DNA from: Streptomyces peucetius
GTDB taxonomy: Bacteria > Actinomycetota > Actinomycetes > Streptomycetales > Streptomycetaceae
Direction of reading: 5' to 3'
Assembly: GCF_025854275.1 (NCBI RefSeq)
Contig: NZ_CP107567.1
Location: 1,116,001-1,180,000 of the forward strand
Length of the DNA stretch: 64,000 nucleotides
Part shown: positions 45,281 to 53,960 of the stretch, in pieces
Layout of the letters: every line of letters begins with the position of its first letter
Position numbering within the stretch: the stretch's first letter is position 1
The notes under the pieces: model-generated
Databases searched by the model: none
Seen by the model: the letters and a program-made list of their open reading frames with translations, nothing else
What the model was told of the DNA's origin: nothing
Made by a program: the position numbers and the translations under genes

Positions 45281-45631
45281 CTCGGCATCGAGCTGGTCCG
45301 CGACGCCCTGGTCGAGACGGTCCACACGCTGCCGGCTCACCTGAAGCGGTCGCTGACCTGGGACCAGGGCAGCGAGATGGGCCGGCACCGGGAGTTCACC
45401 GTCGCCACCGACATCCCGGTCTACTTCTGCGACCCGGCCAGCCCCTGGCAACGTGGTTCGAACGAGAACACGAACGGCCTGCTGCGGCAGTACTTTCCCA
45501 AGAGCACCGACCTGTCCCTCCACAGCCGTGAGCACCTGGCCACCGTCGCCGCCGAACTGAACGGCCGATCACGCAAAACGCTCGACTGGGAAACCCCAGC
45601 CGAGCGCCTGCATAAACTGCTCGCGGCCTGA
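45281..45631 (+). pseudogene. IS30-family transposase, C-terminal fragment
   Basis: The frame gives LGIELVRDALVETVHTL, LTWDQGSEMGRHREF, YFCDPASPWQRGSNENTNGLLR, PKSTDLS and LNGRSRKTLDWETPAE, the C-terminal half of an IS30 transposase with the last Asp and Glu of the DDE triad. The N-terminal half is missing. Confidence 0.85.
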
Positions 45632-45934
45632 TCAACACGACCACGTGTTGCGACGACCCCTAGAAAACGCCGCCTCGCCCGGAGGGCCTTCTCGGAGATC
45701 TTGAGGATCGGTGATTGGTGGGGTCGGCTGGTGGTGCGCCCAGGCTCGTAGGCGGTGAGGAAGTGGGGCTCCGCGGCGGCGGCAGTGACTCCCCAGAAGG
45801 AGTCATATCCATCTCAGACCCTGGTAGACACCTTGGCCACCGCCCGCGACACCACACCTTCGCTTAAGGGCACATCCCCGGAGGCTAGCGCAAATGGATG
45901 CTGATACTTCGCGTGCGACCCCCCTGCTCCGCAG
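45632..45934. other. Intergenic remnant DNA
   Basis: About 300 bp between the IS30 and asparagine-synthase fragments. It may include the former right end of the IS30 element near 45650. I see no gene or site I can support. Confidence 0.4.
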
Positions 45935-46551
45935 TCCGACCTCAGGGCGAGGACATCGCACAGCAGGTCAGGGGCGGTCGGGGCGGCGTCGGCGTCTTTG
46001 CGGGCCTGGGCGAGTGCCTTGCCGTCAACGTAGCCGAGATCGACCAGGACGGACTCCTTCAGCATGTCGTCCAGCACGGGTAAGCCGTAGGAGCGCAGCC
46101 CCTTCTCCAGGACGGCCAGGAAGTTCTCCGGTTCGGCCGGCAACGCCACCGACTCCGGTAGTCCCGCCCGCCTGATCCGCTCACGGAACAGCGCCTTGCC
46201 TCGCCTGTACTCGTGCGGCAGCTGCTCCATGAAGCGGACGATCCGCGGGTGTACAAGCGGGCTCACCGGCCAGACGCCGACCCGCAGGAAGCCTGGGTTG
46301 TGCATCCCGAACGCCATCAGGGTCGGCACCGGCAGGACGGGGATGGGCGCCAGGTGCTCGTTCACCTCGGCCAGGGCTCGGACCGCCTTCGGACCGAACC
46401 ACGGGGCGGGGTTCCGGCGTCGGCAGTTCCCCGCATCGGTCCTGGAGTGGTGGGTGTTGACCTCGTCCCCTCCGCTGCCGGTGAACATGACGTCGCACCG
46501 TCGGGTGGTTGCCTGGGCTCGTACGACGTCGAAGGCTTCTTGGTAGAATGC
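45935..46551 (-). pseudogene. Asparagine-synthase-like domain fragment
   Basis: The frame reads FYQEAFDVVRAQATTRRCD, FTGSGGDEVNTHHS, then a long segment with VHPRIVRFMEQLPHEYRRGK and LFRERIRRAGLP, ending with the CDVLAL tail. The GSGGDEV loop and following helices match the C-terminal synthetase domain of the Asn-synthase family, which includes lasso-peptide cyclases and beta-lactam synthetases. The N-terminal half is missing; at 46552 the sequence switches to a transposase fragment on the other strand. Codons from about 45934 to the stop at 45814 look like readthrough. No precursor or leader peptidase gene is nearby. Confidence 0.6.
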
Positions 46552-46895
46552 CCCTCCCAGATCATGCGGCCGGGGCCAACCGTATCGCCGTCGACCGACC
46601 GTTCTGCTCGGGCAATCACAAGCTCGCGGGCCGCACGGACCTCATGGGCAGACCGACAAGGGATACCAAGGAGCCGGGGGCACGGTCCGTGTTTCCTACC
46701 GCCGGCCGGTGGGAGACGCCGTCCACAGGCCAGCAGGCCGTCAACCGGTCCCACGCGAAGATCCGGGCCCTGGTCGAGCAGGCCGTCGCCACCCTCAAGT
46801 CCTGGCGGCTTCTCCGCAAGCTCCGCTGCTCGACCACCCGCATCACGAGCCTTGTTCAGGCTGTCCTCACCCTGCATCTGGCCAGCTCAGGCTGA
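46552..46895 (+). pseudogene. IS5-family transposase, C-terminal fragment
   Basis: The frame contains CSGNHKLAGRTDLMGRP and later GQQAVNRSHAKIRALVEQA, ATLKSWRLLRKLRC, the C-terminal end of a DDE transposase of the IS5 group with the catalytic Glu region. Between them about 35 residues look scrambled and the N-terminal half is absent. Confidence 0.75.
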
Positions 46896-46897
46896 AG

Positions 46898-47194
46898 ATG
46901 GAAAAGGCTCACGGCGCTCCCCTTCCGGAGGTCCCCGCAACCGCGTACGCCGGGAAGCGGCTGTACCTGCTTCGTCACGGCGGCAAGGAGTGGCTGGACG
47001 AAGATCGACACAGCCGCATCGCCGTGGAGACCCGCATGGGCCACGAGGTCGCCGGCGTGGAAGGTCTCTACTCGCACGTTACCCTGACCATGGAGCAGGA
47101 GATTGCCGATTCGCTGCAAACCAGGTGGCTGCGCTTCGTGGCCGGCGAGGGAGAGCACTGGAAAGTGCCATCTCCCACTGCTCTCCCATTCAAT
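46898..47194 (+). pseudogene. Tyrosine recombinase/integrase, C-terminal fragment
   Basis: The frame encodes YLLRHGGKEWLDEDRHSRI, TRMGHEVAGVEGLYSHVT and TMEQEIADSLQTRW. These match the end of actinobacterial tyrosine integrases: the R of the LRH motif, GHE, and the catalytic Tyr in LYSHV. The core before them is missing. The frame runs without a stop into the UppP fragment, forming a chimeric 160-residue frame (46898-47380). Confidence 0.75.
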
Positions 47195-47380
47195 CTTGAT
47201 GAGTGGTGGAAACAGCAGGTCAGAGCCGCTCAGAACCTCGACTTGAACTGGTTCATGAAATTCATCACTACGAAGAGCTTCATGCCGTTCGTGATCTACC
47301 GGATCCTGCTCGGAATTCTGCTGTTCGTGCTGGTGGGCGCGGGGGTGCTCAGTCCGCATGCGGGTGAGTCGGGCGGCTGA
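47195..47380 (+). pseudogene. Undecaprenyl-diphosphatase (UppP/BacA), C-terminal fragment
   Basis: The last 60 residues of the chimeric frame read WFMKFITTKSFMPFVIYRI and LLGILLFVLVGAGVL, the final membrane helix of UppP, which recycles the undecaprenyl carrier lipid. The N-terminal catalytic part is absent, so the join has destroyed this copy. The genes to the right look like undisturbed chromosome. Confidence 0.75.
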
Positions 47381-47386
47381 GCCGCC
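47370..47386 (+). terminator. Small hairpin at the UppP fragment stop
   Basis: GGCGGC-TGA-GCCGCC (47372-47386) overlaps the stop codon. The stem is only 6 bp, so terminator function is tentative. Confidence 0.35.
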
Positions 47387-47432
47387 AGTTGGGCCGAAGA
47401 CGCGCGCCGGGCGCAGGCCTTAACCTGGAGCC

Positions 47433-47612
47433 ATGTCCCCCTTTCCCCGCGAGTCCGAAGCCGAAACCTTGTTGTCCGCCTCCGAGCTGAACGCCCGGAT
47501 CCGAGAGCTGTGGGCCGACGGTGCCCTGCCCGAGGACCGGCGCCCGGAGTACGAGGCACTGGTGGTGGAGTGGGCGGCCGCGGCACACGAGGACGTACGG
47601 CCCGCCGCGTAG
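47433..47612 (+). CDS. Small hypothetical protein
   Basis: 59 residues from ATG 47433 with GGAG six bases upstream and a Streptomyces-like third-position GC bias. The product is acidic and probably helical (LNARIRELWADG, YEALVVEWAAAA). I know no function. It ends 22 bp before the methyltransferase gene and may be cotranscribed with it. Confidence 0.65.
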   Translation: MSPFPRESEAETLLSASELNARIRELWADGALPEDRRPEYEALVVEWAAAAHEDVRPAA

Positions 47613-47634
47613 CAGCGGCTAGCCTGGGCGCACG

Positions 47635-48798
47635 ATGAACCGTCTGACCACGTCATGGGGCGCCTACGAGCTCGCCCGCTTCCCCGAGGACCCGCGCGAC
47701 ATACTCCGCGCCTGGGACGCCGCCGACGAGTATCTGCTGCGGCATCTGCACGGCACCGACGACACCCCGCCCACCGCCCTGGCGGGGACCGTGGCCGTGG
47801 TGGGCGACCGATGGGGGGCGCTGGTCACCTCGCTGGCCGCGCACACCGGCGTCCCGGTCACCCAGATCTCCGACTCGTTCCTCGGACAGCAGGCGACACG
47901 CGCCAATCTGGCCCGCAACGGCGTCGACACCGGTTCTGTGCGGTTGCTCACCGCCAGGCAGGAGCCGCCGGAGCGCATCGACGTGCTGCTGGTCCGGGTG
48001 CCGAAGAGCCTCGCGCTGCTGGAGGACCAGCTGCACCGCCTGGCCCCGGCCGTGCACGCGGACACCGTCGTCATCGGCACCGGCATGGTCACCGAGATCC
48101 ACACGTCCACGCTCAAGCTGTTCGAGCGCGTCCTCGGGCCGACCAGGACGTCGCTCGCGGCGAAGAAGGCCCGGTTGATCTTCTGCACGCCGGACCCGGC
48201 GCTCCCCCGGACGCCGAGCCCCTGGCCGCTGCGGTACGCCCTGCCGTCCGACACCGGTGTCCTCGCGGGCCGGACCGTGACCAATCACGCCGGTATCTTC
48301 TGCGCGGAGCGCCTCGACATCGGCACCCGTTTCTTCCTGCGCCACCTGCCGCGGCACCGGGGGCACGAGCGCGTCGTGGACCTGGGCTGCGGCAACGGCG
48401 TGGTGGGTACGGCGGCGGCGCTGGCGAACCCGGACGCGGAGGTGACGTTCACCGACGAGTCCTGGTCGGCGGTGGCCTCCGCGGAGGCCACGTTCGGCGA
48501 CAACGTGCCGTCGGGCAAGGCGGAGTTCCTGGTCGGGGACGGTCTGTCGGCGCTGCCGGACGGGTCGGTGGACCTCGTACTAAACAATCCGCCGTTCCAC
48601 TCGCACCGGGCGACGACCGACACGGCGGCGCGGCGGATGTTCGCCGACGCCCGCCGTGCGCTGCGTCCCGGTGGGGAGCTGTGGGTCGTCGGCAATCGTC
48701 ACCTCGGCTACCACGTGCGGCTGAAGCGGCTGTTCGGCAACTGCGAAGTGGTCGCGAGCGATCCGAAGTTCGTGGTGCTGAAGGCCGTCCGGCCCTGA
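47635..48798 (+). CDS. Class I SAM methyltransferase, RlmG/RsmC type
   Basis: 387 residues. The C-terminal half holds the SAM-binding motif VVDLGCGNGVVG and the NPPFH motif (LNNPPFHSH) used by N2-guanine rRNA methyltransferases of the RsmC/RlmG group. The N-terminal half is a degenerate Rossmann-like domain, as in that family. It most likely methylates a guanine in rRNA; which one cannot be told from the sequence. Confidence 0.87.
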   Translation: MNRLTTSWGAYELARFPEDPRDILRAWDAADEYLLRHLHGTDDTPPTALAGTVAVVGDRWGALVTSLAAHTGVPVTQISDSFLGQQATRANLARNGVDTGSVRLLTARQEPPERIDVLLVRVPKSLALLEDQLHRLAPAVHADTVVIGTGMVTEIHTSTLKLFERVLGPTRTSLAAKKARLIFCTPDPALPRTPSPWPLRYALPSDTGVLAGRTVTNHAGIFCAERLDIGTRFFLRHLPRHRGHERVVDLGCGNGVVGTAAALANPDAEVTFTDESWSAVASAEATFGDNVPSGKAEFLVGDGLSALPDGSVDLVLNNPPFHSHRATTDTAARRMFADARRALRPGGELWVVGNRHLGYHVRLKRLFGNCEVVASDPKFVVLKAVRP

Positions 48799-48835
48799 GG
48801 CTGTTCATGGTGGCGCGGGCCGTCCGGCCCTGAGG
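48783..48835. repeat. 18-bp direct repeat over the end of the methyltransferase gene
   Basis: GGCCGTCCGGCCCTGAGG occurs at 48783-48800, covering the last codons and stop, and again at 48818-48835. Each copy includes the inverted repeat GGCCGTCCGGCC, which may form a small hairpin after the gene. Confidence 0.7.
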
Positions 48836-48941
48836 CACGTGGTGCCGGAGGGGCGGAAGGCGGCCGGTTGCCGTCCGCCCGCGGACGACACGGGCGTGCA
48901 CGGCTCTTGGCCCGGCGGGCCGTCTCACCGACACTGACCCG

Positions 48942-49406
48942 ATGACACAGCGCCTGGATCTCGCGACCGTGATGGACAGACTCGCCCTCGACGACGTGGT
49001 CACCGGTTACGCGGCGGCCGTCGACGACGGCGACTGGGACGCCTACCGGGCACTGTTCACGGCGGACGGCCGGGCCGACTACCGCGGGGCCGGCGGCATC
49101 GAGGGGCCGGCGGCCGAGGTCGCCGAGTGGCTGTCGCGGACGATGCGGCTCTTCCCCGTACGCCAGCACCTGATCGTCAACCGGCGGGTGAGCATCGAGC
49201 ACGTCGACGGGTACCCCGGCGAGCGGGCCGAGGTGCGGGCCGACTACGTCAGTCCGATGCGAACCGGGGCGGGCGAGGAACTCCTGTCGGGCGGCCGCTA
49301 CCGCTTCGGCATGGCCCGGGCGGCGGAGGGCTGGCAGCTGCGCTCCGTGGTCACCGAGGAGAAGTGGCGGCGCACGGGGGCGGCCGGGGCCCTGGCGGGC
49401 GGCTGA
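48942..49406 (+). CDS. SnoaL-like/NTF2-superfamily protein
   Basis: 154 residues with the typical start MDRLALDDVVTGYAAAVDDG followed by WDAYRALFTADGRADY, a SnoaL_4-type NTF2 fold. Members include small-molecule isomerases, dehydratases and binding proteins, so the reaction is not predictable. It stands alone between the methyltransferase and lnt genes. Confidence 0.8.
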   Translation: MTQRLDLATVMDRLALDDVVTGYAAAVDDGDWDAYRALFTADGRADYRGAGGIEGPAAEVAEWLSRTMRLFPVRQHLIVNRRVSIEHVDGYPGERAEVRADYVSPMRTGAGEELLSGGRYRFGMARAAEGWQLRSVVTEEKWRRTGAAGALAGG

Positions 49407-49500
49407 GACGCGGGAGGCGCACTGTTCGCCGGTGCCGATCTTCGCGCACACTTGTGATGAACGGCTCGGGGCCCCTCGAAGCCGGGCGAGGAGGCGCGGC

Positions 49501-51117
49501 ATGCGGATTCCGGTCGGCGGTCGGGTGCACTTGAAGCGGCGCGACGGGTCGCGGGCCCCTGTCCTCGGTTCGCGCAGGGCGCGCGGTGCGGCCGCGCTCG
49601 TCGCCGGTGCGCTTCCCGCCCTCGCCTTTCCGGAACCGTCGCTGTGGTGGTTCGCGTATCTGGCGCTGGTGCCGTGGATGCTGCTGCTGCGCACCGCGCC
49701 CACGGCCCGCCGGGCGGCCGTCGAGGGCTGGCTCGGCGGCGCCGGTTTCATGATGGCGATGCACCACTGGTTGCTGCCCAGTCTTCATGTCTTCCTTCTG
49801 GTGCTGGCGGCGCTTTTCGGGCTGCTGTGGGCGCCGTGGGGGGTACTGGTGCGCCGCATGCTCGGCGGCAGTCCGTCGACGGCCCGCGCCGCGGCGGCCG
49901 TCGCCGCCGTCCCGGCGGGCTGGCTGATGATCGAGCTGGTCCGCTCCTGGGAGGGGCTCGGCGGCCCCTGGGGGCTGCTGGGAGCGAGCCAGTGGGAGGT
50001 GGCGCCGGCGCTGAGGCTCGCCTCGGTCGGCGGTGTCTGGCTGGTGAGCCTGCTGGTGCTGGCCGTCAACACGGTGGCCGTGCTGCTGCTGGCGGTCGGG
50101 CCGGCCCGTACGCCCGCGGTGGTGGGGGCCGTCCTGTGTGCGACGGTCGTCGCGTCCGCGTGGGTGTGGGCGCCGGTGCCGCGGGAGACGGGCCGGGTGC
50201 GGATCGCCGTGGTCCAGCCGGGGGTCGTCGGCGGCATGCTGAGCGCCGAGCGGCGCTTCGACCGTGGCGAGGAGCTGACCCGGGACCTGGCGGGCAGCGA
50301 GCTGGACCTGGTGGTCTGGGGTGAGAGCAGTGTGGGGGCGGACCTGCAGCGGCGGCCGGACCTGGCCGAGCGGCTCGCCGCCCTGTCCCGGGAGGTCGGC
50401 GCCCCGCTCCTGGTCAATGTGGACGCCCGGAGCGAGGCCGCGTCGGGCCCGCCGGGGATCTACAAGAGTTCGGTGCTCGTCGGACCGGACGGCCCGACCG
50501 GGGACCGGTACGACAAGATGCGGCTCGTCCCCTTCGGGGAGTACATCCCGGCCAGGTCCGTACTGGGCTGGGTCACGTCGGTCGGTGACGCGGCGGGTGA
50601 GGACCGGCTGCGCGGAGAGACCCCCGTGGTGATGTCGCTGCCGGACAGCGGTGTGCGGATCGGCCCGCTGGTCTGCTTCGAGTCGGCCTTCCCGGACATG
50701 AGCAGGCGGCTGACGCGGGACGGCGCGCAGGTGCTGGTCGCCCAGTCGTCGACCTCGTCGTTCCAGGGCAGCTGGGCGCCCGAGCAGCACGCTTCACTGG
50801 CCGCGCTGCGGGCGGCGGAGAGCGGCCGGCCGATGGTGCACGCCACCCTCACCGGCGTGAGCGCCGTGTACGCGGCGGGCGGCGGGCAGGTCGGCGCCGC
50901 GCTCCCCACCGACGCGAGCACCGCGGCGGTCTACGACGTGCCCCTGGCGAGCGGCACGACGCTGTACGTCCGCTACGGCGACTGGCCGGTGTACGCCTCG
51001 CTGGCAGTGCTGGCGGGCGCGGCCGGCGGCGTACGGGCGCTCAGGCGGCCTGGTCCAGGGCCAGCCGGACCACCCGCTCGCACAGCTCGTGGGTCCTCAG
51101 CGCATCCTGTGCGCTGA
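49501..51117 (+). CDS. lnt: Apolipoprotein N-acyltransferase
   Basis: 538 residues from ATG 49501; the longer frame to 49432 adds an unlikely leader. About six to eight N-terminal hydrophobic segments (residues 25-230) are followed by a nitrilase-type domain with the catalytic set Glu (VVWGESS), Lys (YDKMRLVPFGEY) and Cys (PLVCFESAFP). It N-acylates the lipid-modified Cys of lipoproteins in the membrane. The last 77 bp overlap the convergent oxidoreductase gene. Confidence 0.93.
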   Translation: MRIPVGGRVHLKRRDGSRAPVLGSRRARGAAALVAGALPALAFPEPSLWWFAYLALVPWMLLLRTAPTARRAAVEGWLGGAGFMMAMHHWLLPSLHVFLLVLAALFGLLWAPWGVLVRRMLGGSPSTARAAAAVAAVPAGWLMIELVRSWEGLGGPWGLLGASQWEVAPALRLASVGGVWLVSLLVLAVNTVAVLLLAVGPARTPAVVGAVLCATVVASAWVWAPVPRETGRVRIAVVQPGVVGGMLSAERRFDRGEELTRDLAGSELDLVVWGESSVGADLQRRPDLAERLAALSREVGAPLLVNVDARSEAASGPPGIYKSSVLVGPDGPTGDRYDKMRLVPFGEYIPARSVLGWVTSVGDAAGEDRLRGETPVVMSLPDSGVRIGPLVCFESAFPDMSRRLTRDGAQVLVAQSSTSSFQGSWAPEQHASLAALRAAESGRPMVHATLTGVSAVYAAGGGQVGAALPTDASTAAVYDVPLASGTTLYVRYGDWPVYASLAVLAGAAGGVRALRRPGPGPAGPPARTARGSSAHPVR

Positions 51118-51946
51118 GGAGCTGTCCGGCGCGCACGGCGTCGAGGAAGGCGTGCACCGCCTGCTCGATGCCGCGCTGGCGGGCCACCGGCACCCAGTCG
51201 CCGCGCCGCCGGACACTGGGCTGGCCCTTGTGGTCGACGATCTCCGCGAGGTTGCGGATCTCGCGCTTGGAGTCCTGCCCGGAGACCTCGAGGATCTCCT
51301 CGGCGGAGCCGCTCATCCGGTTCATGGTGCCGATGGCGGTGAATCCGTCGCCGGACAGCTGGAGGACGACGTGGTACATCAGCCCGTCGACGATCCGCGC
51401 CCGCACGTCGGTGTGGACGACGGGTCCGGGCACGAGGAAGCGCAGGGTGTCGACGACATGGATGAAGTCGTCGAGGACGAGTGTGCGGGGGTCCTCGGCG
51501 AGGCCGACGCGGTTCTTCTGCATGAGGATCAGGTCGCGCGGGTGCTCCAGGCACTGTGCGTAGCCGGGGGCGAGCCTGCGGTTGAAGCCGACGGCGAGGG
51601 AGGTGCCGCGCTCCTCGGCGAGGTCCACCAGCCGCTTTGAGTCGGCCAGTTCGTAGGCGAGAGGCTTGTCGACGTAGGTGGCGACGCCGGCTTCGAGCAG
51701 GCGGGTGACGATCTCGGCGTGGGCGGAGGTCGGCGCATGGACGAAGGCGGCGTCCAGGCCCTGGGCGAGCAGGGAGTCGAGGTCGGTGTGGCAGCGTGCG
51801 GCGGGGATGTGGTGGGTCTCCGCCGTACGGGCCAGGGTCGCCGGTGTCCGGGTCTGCAGGTGCAGTTCGACGCCGGGCAGGGTGGTGAGCACCGGCAGGT
51901 ACGCCTTCCGCGCGATGTCGCCGAGCCCGATGCAGCCGACCTTCAC
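51041..51946 (-). CDS. Gfo/Idh/MocA family oxidoreductase
   Basis: 301 residues from GTG 51946. N-terminal NAD(P)-binding motif GLGDIARKAY (residues 7-16), then the family motif VDKPLAYELAD with the catalytic Lys of DKP, and a C-terminal alpha/beta domain. Members act on sugars, inositols or other polyols; the substrate is unknown. It overlaps lnt tail to tail by 77 bp. Confidence 0.88.
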   Translation of the reverse strand: MKVGCIGLGDIARKAYLPVLTTLPGVELHLQTRTPATLARTAETHHIPAARCHTDLDSLLAQGLDAAFVHAPTSAHAEIVTRLLEAGVATYVDKPLAYELADSKRLVDLAEERGTSLAVGFNRRLAPGYAQCLEHPRDLILMQKNRVGLAEDPRTLVLDDFIHVVDTLRFLVPGPVVHTDVRARIVDGLMYHVVLQLSGDGFTAIGTMNRMSGSAEEILEVSGQDSKREIRNLAEIVDHKGQPSVRRRGDWVPVARQRGIEQAVHAFLDAVRAGQLLSAQDALRTHELCERVVRLALDQAA

Positions 51947-51972
51947 AAGGCCCCCTCACATGTCCGGCCGGG

Positions 51973-53223
51973 TCAGTGCCGTGCCGGTCGTTCTTCGTGC
52001 GCGCCCTGTTCGGCGTGCGCCTCCTGTGCTTCGGCAGCATACGTCCGCTGCGGTGGGCGCCAGTCGGCGATGCCGTCGAAGGTCCGCAGCACGAGACCGG
52101 GGCCGAGGCGGGAGACCACGGACATGAGGGTGTCGCGGACGGCGACGGCCGGTGTGCCGGTCAGGGACATCAGCCGGGCGACCTGTGCCGACTTCCGGAC
52201 GATCGCCGTGGTGCGCGGGAGCCGTTCGGCGCTGTAGGCGGCGAGCCCGGCGCCCAGGTCCTGGCCGGCGGCCGCGTGGTGGGCGAGGACGATCGCGTCC
52301 TCGATCGCCTGGTTGCCGCCCTGTCCGAGGGTCGGCGCCATGGCGTGCGCGGCGTCGCCGAGCAGCGCGGTGCGGCCGCGGTGGAAGGCCGGGAGCGGTG
52401 TGGTCATGTGGTGGACGTCGTTGCGCAGTACGCGGTCGGGCCCGGAGGCGGCGATGATGCCGGGCACGGGGTCGTGCCAGTCGCCGAACCGGCGCAGCAG
52501 TTCGGCCTGCTCGCCGTCTCCCCCGCGGGCGCCGGGCGGGGCCACGGCGGCCGCGTAGGCGTAGATCCGGCCGTCCTTGAGGGGCTGGGTGCCCCAGAGC
52601 GATCCGGCGCCCCAGGTCTCGTGGGGTTCGAAGGGCCGCTCGGGCGCGGGGACGACCGTACGCCAGGTGGTGAAGCCCGCGTAGGCGGGGCCGGGGTGCT
52701 GGGGGAAGAGGGCCCGGCGGACGGACGAGTGGATGCCGTCGGCGCCGATGACGAGGTCGGCCTCGATGTCGCCGTCGGGTGTGGTGACCCTTGCGGGGCG
52801 GCCGCCGACGGTCCCGGCGTCGGCCAGTTCGGCCGGTGAGCCGGTCCGGACGGCGCCCTCGGGCAGCCGGCGGGCGATGCGGTCGATCAGGGTGGCGCGG
52901 TGGAGGAGTACGAGGGGTCCGCCGAAGCGTTCGGCGGCGGCGGTGCTGTCGGTGCGCGACAGCCAGCGGCCGGAGGGGTGGCGCATGCCGCCGGCGCCCT
53001 GCCAGGCGGCCAGGGCGCGGATCTCGTCGCCGAGGTCGATGACGTCGAGCGCGCGCTGGGAGTTGGGGGCGAGCCCGATGCCCGCGCCGACGGGTTCCAG
53101 CGACTCGGCCCGTTCGAGGACGGTGACCTTCCAGCCGCTCTGCCGCAGGGCAACAGCCGCGGTGAGGCCGCCGATTCCGCTGCCGACGACGACTGCGTGC
53201 GCGGTGGTACGGGACGCAGGCAT
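51973..53223 (-). CDS. FAD-dependent monooxygenase (PHBH/UbiH type)
   Basis: 416 residues from ATG 53223, with GGAGGAG upstream. It has the FAD dinucleotide motif GSGIGG, the DG motif in IGADGIHSSVR and the GD motif in LLGDAAHAM, the three hallmarks of single-component flavin aromatic hydroxylases. It is transcribed divergently from a TetR-type gene and both share an 80-bp region holding two perfect operator palindromes. Likely NAD(P)H-dependent hydroxylation of an aromatic compound sensed by the regulator. Confidence 0.9.
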   Translation of the reverse strand: MPASRTTAHAVVVGSGIGGLTAAVALRQSGWKVTVLERAESLEPVGAGIGLAPNSQRALDVIDLGDEIRALAAWQGAGGMRHPSGRWLSRTDSTAAAERFGGPLVLLHRATLIDRIARRLPEGAVRTGSPAELADAGTVGGRPARVTTPDGDIEADLVIGADGIHSSVRRALFPQHPGPAYAGFTTWRTVVPAPERPFEPHETWGAGSLWGTQPLKDGRIYAYAAAVAPPGARGGDGEQAELLRRFGDWHDPVPGIIAASGPDRVLRNDVHHMTTPLPAFHRGRTALLGDAAHAMAPTLGQGGNQAIEDAIVLAHHAAAGQDLGAGLAAYSAERLPRTTAIVRKSAQVARLMSLTGTPAVAVRDTLMSVVSRLGPGLVLRTFDGIADWRPPQRTYAAEAQEAHAEQGAHEERPARH

Positions 53224-53242
53224 GGCTGCTCCTCCCTCGGTT

Positions 53243-53256
53243 ACTACACCTGTAGT
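53243..53256. promoter_or_regulatory. Operator palindrome 1 for the TetR-type regulator
   Basis: ACTACACCTGTAGT is a palindrome with 6-bp half-sites (ACTACA/TGTAGT) around a 2-bp centre. It lies 20 bp upstream of the monooxygenase start, where bound repressor would block it. Confidence 0.75.
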
Positions 53257-53270
53257 GACATCCATAGGCT

Positions 53271-53284
53271 ACTACAGGTGTAGT
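53271..53284. promoter_or_regulatory. Operator palindrome 2 for the TetR-type regulator
   Basis: ACTACAGGTGTAGT is the exact reverse complement of the first site, with centres 28 bp apart, and lies 21 bp upstream of the regulator start. The pair points to autoregulation plus control of the monooxygenase. Confidence 0.75.
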
Positions 53285-53304
53285 TGCGACGGTAGATTGG
53301 GCGG

Positions 53305-53919
53305 ATGGCCACAAGCACCGCTCCCTCCGGCGCCCCTCGGGCAGAACTGATCGCCGACACCGCCCTCGCGCTCCTGGCCGAGCGCGGCATGCGCGGACTC
53401 ACACACCGCGCCGTCGACGAGGCGGCGGGGCTGCCTCAGGGCTCGACCTCCAACCACGCCCGCACCCGTCAGGCCCTGCTGGAGGCGGCGGTACGCAGAC
53501 TGGCGGAGCGCGAGGCGGCCGTTCTCACGGTGACGGAGATGCCGGTGGCGCCCGGCGGCGGGGGCGACCTCCTCGACGCCCTGACGCTCGCCCTGCACCG
53601 CTATCTCACGGACCACTCCGCGCTGCTCGTCGCCCGCTACGAACTGGCTCTGGAAGCGACCCGGCGGCCGGAGCTGCGCGAGTTCTACGACCGGGCGGGC
53701 AGCCGGTTCCGCGGTCCGCTGAGCGCGCTGATGGCGGACGCGGGATCGCCGGAGCCGGAGCGGCACGCACTGTCCCTGGTCGCCTGGTGCGAGGGGCTGA
53801 TGTTCTCCTGTGCGGTCGGCTCCTACCACGCCGCCGTGCCCAGCCGGGAAGAACTGCGTACGGGATTCGGCGAGTTGCTGCGCGGAATGCTCGGTCCACA
53901 GGCCGCACGCCCCGCATAA
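53305..53919 (+). CDS. TetR/AcrR family transcriptional regulator
   Basis: 204 residues. The N-terminal helix-turn-helix reads TALALLAERGMRGLTHRAV and DEAAGLPQGSTSNHARTR, the usual TetR arrangement; the C-terminal half is a TetR_C-type ligand domain. It is divergent from the flavin monooxygenase, with two palindromic sites between, so it most likely represses both and is released by the substrate or product. Confidence 0.9.
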   Translation: MATSTAPSGAPRAELIADTALALLAERGMRGLTHRAVDEAAGLPQGSTSNHARTRQALLEAAVRRLAEREAAVLTVTEMPVAPGGGGDLLDALTLALHRYLTDHSALLVARYELALEATRRPELREFYDRAGSRFRGPLSALMADAGSPEPERHALSLVAWCEGLMFSCAVGSYHAAVPSREELRTGFGELLRGMLGPQAARPA

Positions 53920-53960
53920 CCCCTCGCAGCACCGGCGCCCCGTGCCGCAGGATGATCGTC

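Noticed and set aside
45935..46551. Functional lasso peptide cluster
   Set aside because: Only half of the Asn-synthase-like domain is present and there is no precursor, B-protein or transporter gene.
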